A DNA stretch of 64,000 nucleotides from Psilocybe azurescens. Lineage: Eukaryota; Basidiomycota; Agaricomycetes; Agaricales; Agrocybaceae. Each line of letters begins with the position of its first letter. Position 1 is the stretch's first letter. Shown piece by piece: positions 1 through 11,020 of this stretch. A model generated the notes under the pieces. That model was not told the DNA's origin, did no database searches, and was given only the letters and a program-made list of their open reading frames with translations. Made by a program: the position numbers and the translations under genes. The stretch lies in NCBI GenBank assembly GCA_023853785.1, contig JAJIRX010000597.1, positions 1 to 64,000 of the forward strand. Reading direction: 5' to 3'.

Positions 1-605
1 GACCTCGCCGGGGACTTCAAGTCGCCAGCATATAATAGCAAGTTGGGTTTTGCTGATGGTGCGTTCTTTGTTTGTTTGTTTATTACTCGTCTGTATGCGT
101 ATTGTGGGATGGGATTGGGCTGACTGACATGTTGGGATATATAGGTGCGCAGAATGATATCTTCTCTGGTGCCCCATCTGCTCCTGCCGGGAACTCGGGC
201 TCTAACACTGGCGGGTCATCGTCGAACAGCGGCTCAGGATCCAGCAATTCAGGATCCAACAACGCAGGATCCAACAACTCAGGCTCAAACTCAGGCTCGG
301 GTTCAGGCTCCTCGAACTCGAACTCGGGCGCTCAAACGTCGCTGGCCTCGCAGCAGGCGCCAGTACCAGTGCCTCCGCCGCCGCTCCCTCTGCCTCTGCC
401 GCTGCCGCTACCAGCAGTAACAACGGCTCCGGCAACCCCGACACGGGCATCCCGAACCAGGCTCCATCATGCAAGAAGCGGGCCTCGAGGCGTAGGCGCA
501 CGTTAGCGATTCTCAGACGAGGCGACGTCCGAGCTCATCAAGAAGTCGCCGCAGGATGTGGGGATCACGGCGCATAGGCGCTTCCATGCGCGCAGGGAGT
601 GGTAA
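1..605 (+). CDS. C-terminal part of a Ser/Gly/Asn-rich, probably secreted protein (5' end outside window)
   Basis: The reading frame entering the window (DLAGDFKSPAYNSKLGFAD) is spliced across a 86-bp GT-AG intron (59-144) into AQNDIFSGAPSAPAGNSG, followed by about 60 residues of Ser/Asn/Gly repeats, an Ala/Ser/Thr-rich stretch (visible in a second frame near 355-420), then NPDTGIPNQAPSCKKR and a basic tail ending ITAHRRFHARREW with TAA at 603-605. Low-complexity Ser/Gly tails of this kind are common as linkers or wall-anchor regions of fungal secreted enzymes and wall proteins. The domain that would name it lies upstream of the window. The reading frame changes twice (about 330-355 and about 500-516) without a convincing intron, so either small indels are present or the tail is alternatively spliced. 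I do not recognise the family. Confidence 0.5.
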
Positions 606-1987
606 ATCACCACCACCGCACATCGGCGTTTTGTGTGTGTTTTAGCTTCCCTTCCTTCCCCTTCCCTCGCTGCCTGTCTCGTCGAACCTTCGCCCTTTGT
701 CCTTCCTATTGCTCGATACCCGGAGTTGATTTCCACCCACCTACACTTCGTACTTCCTTCTTGCGGGTCAACACCCCTCGAGGATGGGAGGAGCGCACAT
801 GCTTGAGGTATCCCTTCATTCATCCCATTGCAATATCCCATCACATCGCCGGAAGCTAGCGCCTGGCGTTCACTGTTGTTGTTGTTGTTGTTGTTATTAG
901 TTTCGGCCGCTGTTGTTGCTTACTCACTTGCTCGCTTACTAACCCACACCGTCTGTACATCCATTGTCCTCACTATTCTTCTCCCTTTCTTCTTTCCTTT
1001 CCTTTCAAAATGTAGTAGAAATCCGCAGGTCCTGTCTGAAGTATGCACTGCTGGGTTTTGTGTACCCAGGTCGTCGTATGGTAGAGTAGAAAACATGGAA
1101 TCGGAACTGGAATCTGGTTGTTCCTTATATAACCCCACTCCTTCTCCTCTTGTTCCTTCTCCTCTTCCTCCACCATCTCTCTTCCTCTGACTTTACCGAT
1201 CTTGTTGCCCTTACCCTTGAGTAGCTAGCTGCATGCTCACAGTCGTGCATGTCCTATTCTTGCTCTCGTGATCCACGTTCTCTCCCCGGTTCACATCCAC
1301 GTTCTCTCCCCGGTTCACATCCACATTCACGTTCACGTTCACGTTAACACTTATACCACTTCCTATTCCTATTCCTCACTATCATCTGTCACCATCCCAT
1401 TTTGATATCCCTCATACGTCGACTTCACTTTGGTCGCCGTGTATTGTTGCTTTTCTAGTACTACCCCTCCAATTGGTGTACATCCTATAGTGCCCTACTC
1501 TATCCACTCCAGCTGTGCTGTTGATGTAGATTTCTAGATGTCGATACGTTCTTATTGTATGGAAACGTGTAATCGTTTACATTTCTTGGCGTATTGTAAA
1601 ATCACCTCCGTAAGAATGCGTCCTTGATGTGAATCTGTATTTTCCTGTGAAGCATGTGAAGGGTAGCTGTAGTTACAGGCTTAGCTCCAAACCAAGATGA
1701 TATAGAATTTTGAGATGGGGTTGTGAATTTATTAAGAAACCTATTATCTATATATGCATTAAGATTTCGTCCGCGTTCAAGCGAGTGGTAGTCCAGGTGG
1801 TAGGTAGTGGTTGATCATAACGCTAATACCGAAAAAGGCCCAAAAGAAAGAGCATCATCAGTAAGTACATAAATCGTAGCCCTGCAGCACGTAAGTAAGT
1901 CATCGTCGTCTAATAAAGTAAGTGTCTAAATAATTTTCCTTCCACGATATATGTAGTCGAGGTTTATGGGTAAGACCCCAACCACGA
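606..1987. other. Intergenic region with simple repeats, no gene seen
   Basis: No open frame here shows recognisable protein sequence or consistent splice signals. It holds the 3' flanks of two convergent genes, a (TGT)n microsatellite at about 874-895, a 24-bp unit repeated twice at 1273-1320, and a run of 6-bp CACGTT-like units just after it. Confidence 0.6.
1273..1346. repeat. 24-bp tandem duplication followed by short CACGTT units
   Basis: Positions 1273-1296 and 1297-1320 are identical 24-bp copies. They are followed by about three 6-bp CACGTT-type units up to 1346. This is a local slippage repeat in non-coding DNA with no visible function. Confidence 0.75.
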
Positions 1988-3292
1988 TTAGACGTATTTA
2001 GAGAAGAGTGGTATCAATGACTGTGCCAGTGTGTAGCTGAACACCAACTTAGGTCCAACAACGAGAATCTACTCAGGAGTAAGCAACCTGATTATGGGCA
2101 ATAGAGGGGCTAGTATGTCGTACCTTGGGCGTGAGGCCCTTGAAGAAGGCCGATGGTCCTTCGTTTTTGATGAGGTCCTTGACCACGGTCACGCCGTGCA
2201 CCTTGCGCTCAAAGTTGGCGTTCTGTATACGGGTCTTGACGGTATCAAGGGGCGCCGCGACGGTGATAGAGGCGACGGCACCTGCGATGGAGGCGATGAA
2301 GTTTTGGCCCCATGTTGCTTTTGAGTAGTCGGACACGCCGAGGACATATTCCTTCGTTACGGCCGAAGCACCGAAGAGCTGCAAAAAGGAGAGAAGACAC
2401 AATGTCAGGTGAGGATTCTTTGGAAAGGAAAGGAGAGGATAAGATGGGGAAGAGAACGAACAGCAAAGCTTCCAGGTGCGTTACGGGCCATGGTCCATCC
2501 CCAACCACGGTAGAGCGTCGTACCCTCCTCCATGAAGATTCGGATGAATCCACGACCACGGAAAGCTTCGGGGTTCACCTGACGCTTGATCTTCAAGGCA
2601 TCCAATGGCAATAGGACCTTTCAAAGCACAACTAGATTAATCATTGCCTATTTAGCCCAGAAATATGAATGCAACATACGACTTCTCCGATACCTGTCAA
2701 GCTTGATCCAACGCGTCAGTCCCAAATTTAGAATCTTCGGAAAAAGTAGCAGCAGCAGCAGCTGCTGCAAGCACATGTGCATACCTTCCGGCTGTGGCCT
2801 GCATCATCATCTTTCCTTTACGCTCGCCAAAAGTGTTTGTGAAGTTGGACTTGTAGTGTTTGTTGATGATATCGTTGAACCAAGGCTGTCCGCCGAACTT
2901 GTACACTCGCTGGGCGACCTTGTATCCGGCGGCATAGCCAAGACCAGGGAAGAGCGACAGAAACTTGGTGGCGAGGGGTGCTGAGGCAGCGTCACGGAAG
3001 ATAATGGGTGAAATGGTCGAGGCAGAAACCTAGAAGCCGAAGATAAGGGTTAAGAACAGTCTTCCCTGAGAAACCATCCTTCAAACGCGCACCTTGGCCT
3101 TATTGCTCATCAAGCGCTTAGCCACGGTGTCCACAGGGTGGAAAATGAGGAGCTCGGCAATTCCTGAATTGAAATAAACGTTATTAGAATTCCGTAAGAA
3201 CGCGTCGGCGTCAGCGACTTACCCGATGCTCCCGATCCCAAAACCCGAGCAGCAGCGGAATCCTTTCCGATTGGAAGATGAGGGGGCGACAT
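1988..3292 (-). CDS. GGC1: Mitochondrial GTP/GDP carrier (Ggc1/Yhm1 type)
   Basis: Mitochondrial carrier family member of the inner membrane. Yeast Ggc1 exchanges mitochondrial GDP for cytosolic GTP and is linked to iron homeostasis. Reading the spliced exons gives LGSGASGIAELLIFHPVDTV, then FPGLGYAAGYKVAQRVYKFG, LPLDALKIKRQVNPEAFRGRG, GWGWTMARNAPGSFALFGA, APLDTVKTRIQNANF, FFKGLTPK and finally GPKLVFSYTLAQSLIP. The three carrier signatures (HPVDT, LPLDALKIKR, APLDTVKTR) and the GWGWTxARNAPGSFALFG block match Ggc1 closely. Start is the ATG at 3292; TAA at 1988-1990. Six GT-AG introns are visible, including one that isolates a short exon (SLTGIGEV) and a last intron before the terminal exon. 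All phases join cleanly without a frame break. It is convergent with the gene at 1-605. Confidence 0.93.
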
Positions 3293-3890
3293 GGTGGTTG
3301 AGGTTGGAGAAGGGAGGATAGTGGGAATAGGGATATTAGGTTAGGATGGCGTCCGGCTGTGAACGGTGCTGTACTCTGCAGTGCTCAGCCTGTAGCGAAA
3401 ATGAAAAATTTGAAGGTCTTGCACAACAGCGACAAAGAATCGGCCCGGGATCCCACTACCCTTATTCAAGCAAGCAGAGGACAGGGAATGACGGCGCCTA
3501 TCGTCAAAACTTGAAATTTTCAACCATAAGAGCTCAAGTAGAAGTAATTAGAAGGTTTCTTACTAATAAATATCTTGGACTAGTTCTTTGCTAATCTTCA
3601 TTTTTCAGGAAAACGATATAAATACAATTTCATTAAAAACTGGCATGTCCTCGGCAGGAAGTCGTAATGAAGTTTGAAGGAGTACATGTACATATGGAGT
3701 AGATAGATAGATGATGCTGAGCTTAAACCATACCAAAAGTAAAATCGTGAATGCAACGGAATACAGGCCCTTAGTATTCGGACTCCTTTGTCGGGACGGA
3801 AGTATAGGGCTTAGCAATACTGGGAATCAGAATTAGCACGCTGCATGCAGAAACGATGATCATCTGTAAAACGAGACCCAGGTTGTCTAA
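3293..3890. other. Intergenic, no gene seen
   Basis: This stretch lies between the start of the GGC1 gene and the stop of the DUF4436-like gene, both on the minus strand. It would contain the GGC1 promoter. Only short AT-rich frames without domain or splice support are present. Confidence 0.55.
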
Positions 3891-5086
3891 TTACTCTTGT
3901 AAGCATTGCAGCACCATGATGATGGATAATAGAATCATACCGAGCAATATGCCTAAAATGATCAACGAGGATGTAAGCTCTTTCAAAGACTTCCGAGAGG
4001 CAGGAGAAAATGCGCACCGAAAGAAGGATTCTCAACGAATAACCCTCGTATTGTGGGCATAGTGAGTATGATTGTCAGAGGCAAAACGATAATCCCTTCG
4101 CCAAGTTTCTCCCCTACGTGCACAAGCATAGTAATATATGCCACCAGCAGCGTCAATGCCCAGTTCACCACAAAGAGTAAAAACGTGTATAGCTTCGCGT
4201 TTACAGTACGCCGCAGTCCCACAAACGTTTCGCGCGAAATGACCAGTGTTCCATTGATCACAGCTTGGGTCTCTGCCTCGATCGACTGTGGCGCGAAGTT
4301 GTTGACAGGGTCAGCAAAGACCGCGCGGACTATAGGCAGAGATGTGTTGTCGTTAGCATTCAGGGCGTAGAAGTTGGATGAACTGTGGTAGAAATCGAAT
4401 GGGTACCAGAATAGCTGGTCGAAGATGCGTTTTTCTCCCAATTGTGCAGTCGCAATGTCAATCGAATGCGTCATTTTGAACCCTATGGCGCTGGATTGAA
4501 GGCACCAAGTCAGATTCTCAATCAAACATATTTTTGTAAGAAAGGGAACATGCCCGCTCGTCTTGTTTGTCGTGGGGTCCAAGGTTTGCATGTCTTCCAG
4601 ACTATAGTTATACATCAGGTTACTACAAAGGGATAATTTCAGTAGGATTCCCGATACGCAATGACAACTCTGCCATACTTGTTGATGTATATGCTAAGAG
4701 GAATATTTGGTAGTCCGCAAGCAGCCCTACCAAGATCATACGTCTCTGATGATTGCAGTAATAGAGACCCGCATGCGCCAACAATCCAGAGGACGTCAAA
4801 TGTGCGTCCGGGGATATCGATGCTGAAGATATGCCCCAAGAAAAATATCTGAGTTGAGAGAAACAAAGCATGAATTTATTTCAACCTCCAGCAGTCATAT
4901 TGACGTGATACGATTCTGGAATCTACGTACCCCGTCCTGCTTTCCATCTAAAGAGCGGAAAGTGGCCGCTGCGGTCGTTTGAGACGATATAGGCACCAAA
5001 GTGAGCATCGCAGATGCTCCAATCATAGCAAGAATCGCAACAATAATGTACAAAAGCTCTTTGAGGCGCCATCTATTGGGTTCCAT
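3891..5086 (-). CDS. DUF4436-like integral membrane protein
   Basis: The N terminus starts at the ATG at 5086 with one membrane segment (ELLYIIVAILAMIGASAMLT). Next comes a large non-cytosolic-looking domain with several N-glycosylation sequons (NYS, NKT, NLT, NDT, NGT) and the short WYPFDFY motif. Then come three C-terminal membrane segments, including KLYTFLLFVVNWALTLLVAY and GILLGMILLSIIMVLQC. One N-terminal plus three C-terminal helices around a domain with a YPFD motif is the layout I recall for DUF4436 proteins. Function is unknown. At least three introns are visible; the last (about 3928-3990) is needed to reach the TAA at 3891-3893. The second intron, near 4617-4665, is short and its donor is uncertain. 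The family call is from memory of layout, not from a search. Confidence 0.62.
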
Positions 5087-6052
5087 TCTAAAGTTCTATA
5101 CTGGGCGAGTCCAAAAGATACAGATACAACAGGAGACGCCGGAGGAGGAGGAGGATATTCTGGTTCCGAAGCATGTTCGATTAACTGGACGCTGGCTTAT
5201 AAACAGACTGGCTGTCATGCCGCAGTGCGCCCACGGATCGTGTTTTTGCCTTGTATCCGTAACCCGTTTCGCCCCCATCATACTCTGCCCCTGATTGCCG
5301 AGAAAGTCTACATTTAAAAATGGATAGGGCTTGTAATTTGCAAATGAAAGGCGCCTCGTTTTCTGAACGTCGACCTATGTACGTCAACCAGTTTTACAAA
5401 GCTATGTCTCGCCAAGTAGGGCAGCCGACCCTTCACTGAGACTACAAACCATGGAAAACCCAAAGCGAGTGGGAGTGCATAGTATGACAACCAACATAGT
5501 ACATCAGGAAAATGACACATAAACGTGCAAGCTTGAAGCGATGTCAGATGAAGCAAGATACTGAAGCAACAGGTCCTCTCTCGCCGTCCCATGGTTTCCC
5601 TGGGCGTCACGGTGGTGTTTATTAATAGGCGGGCAGGCGCTATGAACTCGCGCCCGCTGCCATCGGCAATTCAGTGTCGCTTTGCAGTTCTTTAAGGCCG
5701 CGATATCATGATATCCTCATCAGCTTGGCCATTACTTTACAATCAGCACGCATACATACAGTTAGGTGCTTTCAATAATTCGCGATATGTATACTGTATC
5801 TGGAATGTAGAGAATTAGGTGCGGCTTGAGAGAAGTTACAGCGCTTTGCATATTTTTGGGAGATTTTCAACTTTTCTGCGAACATTCACGTGATGGTGTG
5901 CCTTAGCCAGACATCCGTGTACAGTCATAATCTCGCGTTGATAACGAGTTCTGTGACTTTCCCAACTTCTTTGTGCCTTAGCCAAACATTCGTGCAGTCA
6001 TAATCTCGCGTTGATAACAGAGCTCTTTTCTCACCACATTGCTAAAAGACAA
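5087..6052. other. Intergenic region with a duplicated upstream block
   Basis: No gene is supported. An open frame on the minus strand at 5314-5610 has no recognisable content. The last 160 bp hold a duplicated ~48-bp block (5897-5945 and 5972-6018) just before the RING-type gene. Confidence 0.5.
5897..6018 (+). repeat. Imperfect ~48-bp direct repeat upstream of the RING gene
   Basis: Copies at 5897-5945 and 5972-6018 share TGTGCCTTAGCC, AGTCATAATCTCGCGTTG and ATAAC, with a few mismatches and one short indel. They sit 35-155 bp upstream of the ATG at 6053. This may be a duplicated promoter or 5' leader element, or a simple tandem duplication. Confidence 0.75.
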
Positions 6053-6910
6053 ATGAGTTCTCAATTCTCACTCATATGCCCCATAGGCTGTTTGGAAACC
6101 ACACCTATTTCCAAGATTCTCTTTCTTCAATGTGGTATGTTCTTTCTACCAACAGTTTCCCGACGTTGTGGCACTGTTGCCAGTGCTCACAGGATGTCTT
6201 TCCTGAATTGCCCAGGTCATTATCTATGTACAACTTGTTATGATAGAATCCGCAAACAAAAATGCCCTCTATGTCGCTTTATAATTACCTCACCTCCTCA
6301 TCGAATCTATTTGGACCCTAGTGACATAATCGACACAAAACAAAAGCACCCTCGAGTACTGGATGGATTGGATAAGATCAACAAAGATACCCCTGCTGAC
6401 AGCGTTGAGAAAGCCAGTAGAAGAATTAAGAAATTATGTAAGAAAGAAGGCGACAATCCAGTTATTGCTGTGTGTACTCTCATACTCCACGCTATTAAGC
6501 TAACGTGATGTTGCACTCGCAGGCTCAAATATTACGTGCTATGCAAAACCTGGAACGAAGGATAGCTCCGGTGTTCGAACAGCTGGCTAACGTCGAGAAA
6601 TCAACGCCCAACTACAGGAGGAATTAACGAGTGGCAAAATCATCAAAATCCCACTATAAGGAAATCAGCGCCGAACTACGGGAGGAATTAAGAGTGGCAA
6701 AATTATCAAAATCCTACTATAAGGAAATCAACGCCCAACTACAGGAGGAATTAAGAGTGGCAAACTCGTCAAAATCCAATTATAGGGAAAAGGTTTTGAA
6801 AGCCAAGCTCGAAGTTGAGAAAGAGAAGGAAGAAACTAAGAGGCAGCGAAAGAGAGCAGATAAATATCTGACTCGTGTCAAAGAAAAAAAGACGATATCC
6901 AGGAACTCCT
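6053..6910 (+). pseudogene. RING-finger/coiled-coil protein gene, probably decayed
   Basis: The start [15 protein letters not shown] is spliced (GT-AG intron, about 6135-6210) to give [19 protein letters not shown] followed by CPLCR. This is a RING finger with cysteines and histidine in C3HC4-like order, so a ubiquitin E3 role would be expected. A second intron after NPVIA leads to a helix (AQILRAMQNLERRIAPVF) that runs into three 63-64 bp tandem repeats (6598-6787) encoding KEINAQLQEELRVAKSSKS-type coiled coil. Copy 1 carries an extra C relative to copies 2 and 3, the junction with the previous exon is out of frame (stop at 6625-6627), and an A run near 6888 is one base off before DDIQELLEAMEDQEME. 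The encoded protein would be truncated soon after the RING. Base errors in the assembly could mimic this decay. Confidence 0.55.
6598..6787 (+). repeat. Three tandem 63-bp coding repeats
   Basis: Units start at 6598, 6662 and 6725, each beginning AAATCA(A/G)CGCC and containing GAGGAATTAA then AGTGGCAAA. Each unit encodes 21 residues (three heptads) of coiled coil. The first unit is 64 bp because of one extra C, which breaks the frame. Confidence 0.85.
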
Positions 6911-7949
6911 AGAGGCCATGGAGGATCAGGAGATGGAGGTACGTTATGGATATGAGGTGGATTGCCTGTCATTCTCTGACGATAAGTCGACTATCCAGAT
7001 AATGCTTCTTGAGGAAGCCGATTTGTGTCTAGGTAACATAAGCGAGCAGAATTATACGAGGCGGAGAATGAGGGCAGTGAGGCGGAATTTCTGATATCCG
7101 ACTTGTCCTCAAGAAACTCAAAGTCTCCCAAGTAGTCTATGTCCCAGGTAACAATGAAAAGGCGATTTGGCTAAAATTGAACCAAACCGTGATTAACGAG
7201 TTTGGATATAAAGGCTAGCGGGCCAAAGTCAACTGTGTGTCACCAATCGACAGAGAAAAGCCAGCTGGCCACTACAAACAGTGATAACCAGTTCGTAGAA
7301 AGTAAGACGCATGAGTCGAGTGGTTTTGCCATTGAGCGAAGGTTTGAAAGCCGAGTGCTTTGTCAGGAGTAGGGCGTCGAATCACATTGGACTGGCGTAA
7401 TCTACCATTACAAACAGGCCTGCATTGTGGAATTCGAGTTCGGTTCGAAAACCACGATCTCAAAAGCCACAGCGACCACTATAACATGCAAAAGCTCTCA
7501 TCATTGCAGACTTGCAAGGACTAATGGATGCAACTTACTATGTTCTGATTATAGGGTCTTGTGTGAAGGACATACTTATGGCAAACAATGTTAAGGTTAA
7601 GAGTAGATAAACTTTCTTTTGGAAGGAACATATTGCATGAATAAGCGAAATTTAAGAAGTAATAAAATGTTCACGAGTCACAAACTCGAAGCGTTAATAT
7701 AAGTGAACTCGAAATGGGATTTCACTGGAATGAGATAGGTGTGGTTTGGCTAGAAACAAGATATAACGGATAAACAGGCGAAAACCATCTAGTGCAAGGG
7801 TCGAAGAAATCCTTGAAGAAAGGGAGAATCTAATAGATATTTCCAGCCTTACGGAGAAGAATTTTTCGAACGGCAATCACTAGACGCGAAGCGTTGTTCT
7901 AGGGATAGGATGGGACCAAAATAGGGACAAGATAGCAAAATATACACAC
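6911..7949. other. No confident gene; possible remnants of the RING gene tail
   Basis: After the coiled-coil exon, a donor-like GTACGT follows DQEME, and a frame near 7130-7215 reads VYVPGNNEKAIWLKLNQ before a stop. This may be a last decayed exon of the RING gene. The rest shows no coding or RNA signal that I can support. Confidence 0.35.
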
Positions 7950-8376
7950 CCAAAGGGCCTTTTGTAGATCTATCATACGCCCATTCATAGGGCCCGGCTC
8001 GCCGACTCTGGCAGTAGCACCAATTCCAACATTGAGGTACGGCTCCTGCTAAAGAGTGGAATTGAATTTATTAAACACAAAAAGTAGGAAGCACAATAAA
8101 CTAACCACTATCATATCCCCTGCATTATCCCCTTCATTTGGATCGAGTGAGTGGTCGTCGCGCAAATCTACGGTTCTCTGGTTACGTGTCGATAGGCAGA
8201 TAAATTAACAAGACATTGTCGACTGGCCGTACCATCAGATCGACAATAGAAGTTGGCTGAACCTCAGCGGATGGTCCGTGATCATGGATGATTACAGATG
8301 GAGGCCGCGGAAGAAAGTCGCGTGTTGAAGTGAGAGCGAGTGTAAAAGACGGAAAAGGCAGCTGACACGGAGGCAT
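7950..8376 (-). CDS. Small hypothetical protein, spliced, 3' end unresolved
   Basis: A candidate start at 8376 (MPPCQLPFPSFTLALTSTRD) runs to about 8190. A second frame reads VDLRDDHSLDPNEGDNAGDM and is spliced with good GT-AG sites to EPYLNVGIGATARVGEPG and MNGRMIDLQKALW, which ends at a donor at about 7949. The exon text is low in repeats and looks protein-like, but the join between the first two pieces needs an intron or a one-base correction, and no clear last exon was found. I do not recognise the family. It may be a relic. Confidence 0.28.
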
Positions 8377-10300
8377 TTTGTGATGCACGAAAGTAGAGAA
8401 CGGGGAAGGAGCGTGTATTGTACCAGTAGCTGGTTATGTGGTGGGAGAAAGCAGAAAAAGAGTCTTGTGGGAGAGCAAAGAACTTGTTCCTCTTATACAA
8501 ATGGAATTTGCCGGTACCAACTAGGTTGTGATGCCTAGGATGATTCATCTACAATGAAAACCACAAACCGCATTGTATTCGTCTGCTCCCTATAACCCTG
8601 GACATCCGGCTCCAGTTCGACTGAGCTACGCACCCAACAGAACGTAGGCACCCGAAATGTAACGTTCACAGTGCAGGAAGGGAAATAACAGCCGAGGAAT
8701 GATTGAAGCACTCACAGGAGCTTCAGCCAGCTCAGCGTCGGAGAAGACTTCAGCACCGAAGCCTCCAGCAGACCTCAGTGGGGTATGGGACACGGCAACC
8801 CGCCCAATGGCGCATATCTAGAAGACCGTGTCGAACAAGAACGTCGACCATCAGAAGCATGCATCGAGTTGTTCTGGGAAAACTACCAGGGAATGAGCCA
8901 CCAGAGTGTTAGCGGTGAGTCAAGCTGAATAAAGAAGATCCCTTATATTGATTTTTCTGCTGCATATTGCGGTAGGTGCACCATAAATTGTTAATTGGAA
9001 GCCAGGTGCTCAGAGTGGACACATTTCTTAATCCTGACAGGCATCAGGTATGTCTGACCCACAACCGACAGCGTCGGCATGTCCTCTATCGACTCATTTC
9101 AGTGTTTCCATGTAGTCACAATACATCACGCAGACCATTTTCCCAGACGACCAGGAAGCTGCAGTCATAATGTCGTCTCAATGACTCCCGAGTAAATCAC
9201 GTGATCTTTGAAGAACAACAGAAAGACGAAAAATCACCGAGTGAGTCAACAATACAGGCTTTCGCACCCACCATTTCCATTGCTCAGATATGAATCGCAA
9301 AGTATAGCATGTCCCCTATCCTATGTGGTATGATTTCAATCAGCAAAGCCCGACCAGTGTGACAGTAAAATGAAAACGAAGATAAGCATTTCGAGCCTTG
9401 AATTGAACCCAACCGAGATTGGGGTTACGAGGGCAAATTTCCTCAAGTAACGGCGTACAGGTAAAAAATCATGGACCAAAGAAAAGGCAAAGGAATGTGC
9501 AAGAAAGCATCTCAAGACAGAACTACAAGAACTCACTTGTCAAGAATGACCGTGTCCCCAAATGAACGCTATGTTGAGACATCGCTCCTTGGTGCTTCTT
9601 CTCCAAGAAATAATGAACTCTACATCATTCACTGTCAACGGATTAGCATCGATTATTTAAAAGATCGATCCCAGCCACTAGTCCAGAGCCAGAGAGCACA
9701 ATTTTCGATAGTCGTGATATTCCAAATGAACCAGCGGCCACAGACCAGGCGTCGATTGAACCTTAGCCCGTTGGCCACCTGTGCCGTGGCGGAGACGAAG
9801 CCAGAAGCTATCAAAGCTGGCAGACTCGAGTCTTCATTTAGCCCATGCTCGGCATTCAGAAGGTTCCAGCGATTCGTTGGACGATCATGGAGTAGAGGAG
9901 AGAAAAAATCGCCCATTGTTGTTGTCGATTCGGTCCCCGACAAAATGAAAACAGGCCGCTAGTCCTCGCTATTCGTCATGGTTATGAAGTATAAGTGGAG
10001 AGGTAATGCTTTGTGACATGCTGTTGTGGCCGTTGACTGATATGTGCAGGTGCAGTGGTGGTGAAGAGACAAGGGAAGTGGAATTTGATCTCACGGATTA
10101 CGGATTCAAATTCAAACCCAAGCGTCCAATTTGATACAAACCCTCGTCCTTCCTCACCCAGAACCCCCAAGAAACTCTGACAAGGCGTGGAGAGCAGCAG
10201 CTCAAATTATTTTCCGCTTGTTACTGCGCTCAGTGCACAAACACTGTATAACCTCATCGATAACTTCCTCAAAGCCCAGAAGGTCGGTTCAGCTTTTTTC
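8377..10300. other. Gene-poor region, nothing firmly supported
   Basis: Several open frames of 60-160 codons occur on both strands (for example 9653-9943 on the minus strand and 9471-9962 on the plus strand) but none shows a domain, a signal peptide or a splice pattern I can defend. A tRNA-like D-arm at 8595-8636 (minus strand) lacks a T-arm. Confidence 0.45.
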
Positions 10301-11020
10301 GACTCGGAGGACTCAACAGACAATTGGAACACGGATCCGGGCCTCCCAGCAAGTGAAAATCAAAACCCAAAATCAATTATCGCATGTCTTGTCACTCCCA
10401 AACGAGATAGCAACCTTGATATTCGAATCGGCCTGCGACTTCGAGGAATCCTTCAAAGGGAGCAACCCCTGCTATGATAGAGGCGCTAGCGCAGGTTACC
10501 ATAGTGCACGTTGCTCAATAGATATGGGATTCCTGAAGTTATGGTCGCAGCACACGTACCGGAAACACAAGCTACGCCGACACCATTTTCCTTGAAAATT
10601 TTCTCCGAGCACATGCTAGACCTTATGTTCGCGCTTTGTCCATACGATGACGGCTCCGTACAAGGACCTTCAGTCTCTTTTGGAAAGCCATGGAATCTGT
10701 GTCTCGTTGGCGCCTCGTGATGAGTGTCTACTCTCGCCATTTCAGCCTCTTTTGGCTCCATACCTTGAGCTATTCTGAGGTATACACACTGGGAATATCG
10801 GCCATGGAAACCCAAAACCGACTATCGTTGATGAGGGTAGTACGCATGTTTCAAAACAGCTGTTCAGCCTCGAAAGAGCGGCTTGAGCGAATCAAGTCAA
10901 CTTGGGAGGTCGAGGATTCGGCTCCGCATAGAGCTTGGGGATCCTTCTATTTCAACGACCCTCGTCCCCGCATGCCAATATTTAGGTGGACCTCGAGCTC
11001 GAAGACTCGCTTGGATTGAT
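10301..11020 (+). pseudogene. Possible F-box protein relic
   Basis: A frame near 10370-10450 reads LSHVLSLPNEIATLIFESAC, which resembles the start of agaric F-box proteins (LPxEIxxxIF core). Downstream pieces in other frames (ATPAMIEALAQVTIV, LENFLRAHARPYVRALSIR) look like scrambled remains of the leucine-rich part, but they are interrupted by stops and frame changes. No intact gene can be assembled. An unrelated chance similarity is possible because the F-box core is short. Confidence 0.33.

Noticed and set aside
8560..8636. tRNA-like segment on the minus strand (GGGTGCG, TAGCTC...GAGC)
   Set aside because: The D-arm is plausible but there is no pairing acceptor 3' strand and no T-arm (GTTCRA) in range, so it is at best a tRNA relic.
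9653..9943. 97-codon minus-strand frame with ANGLRFNRRLVCGRWFI
   Set aside because: Looks mildly protein-like but has no flanking exons, start context or recognisable family.
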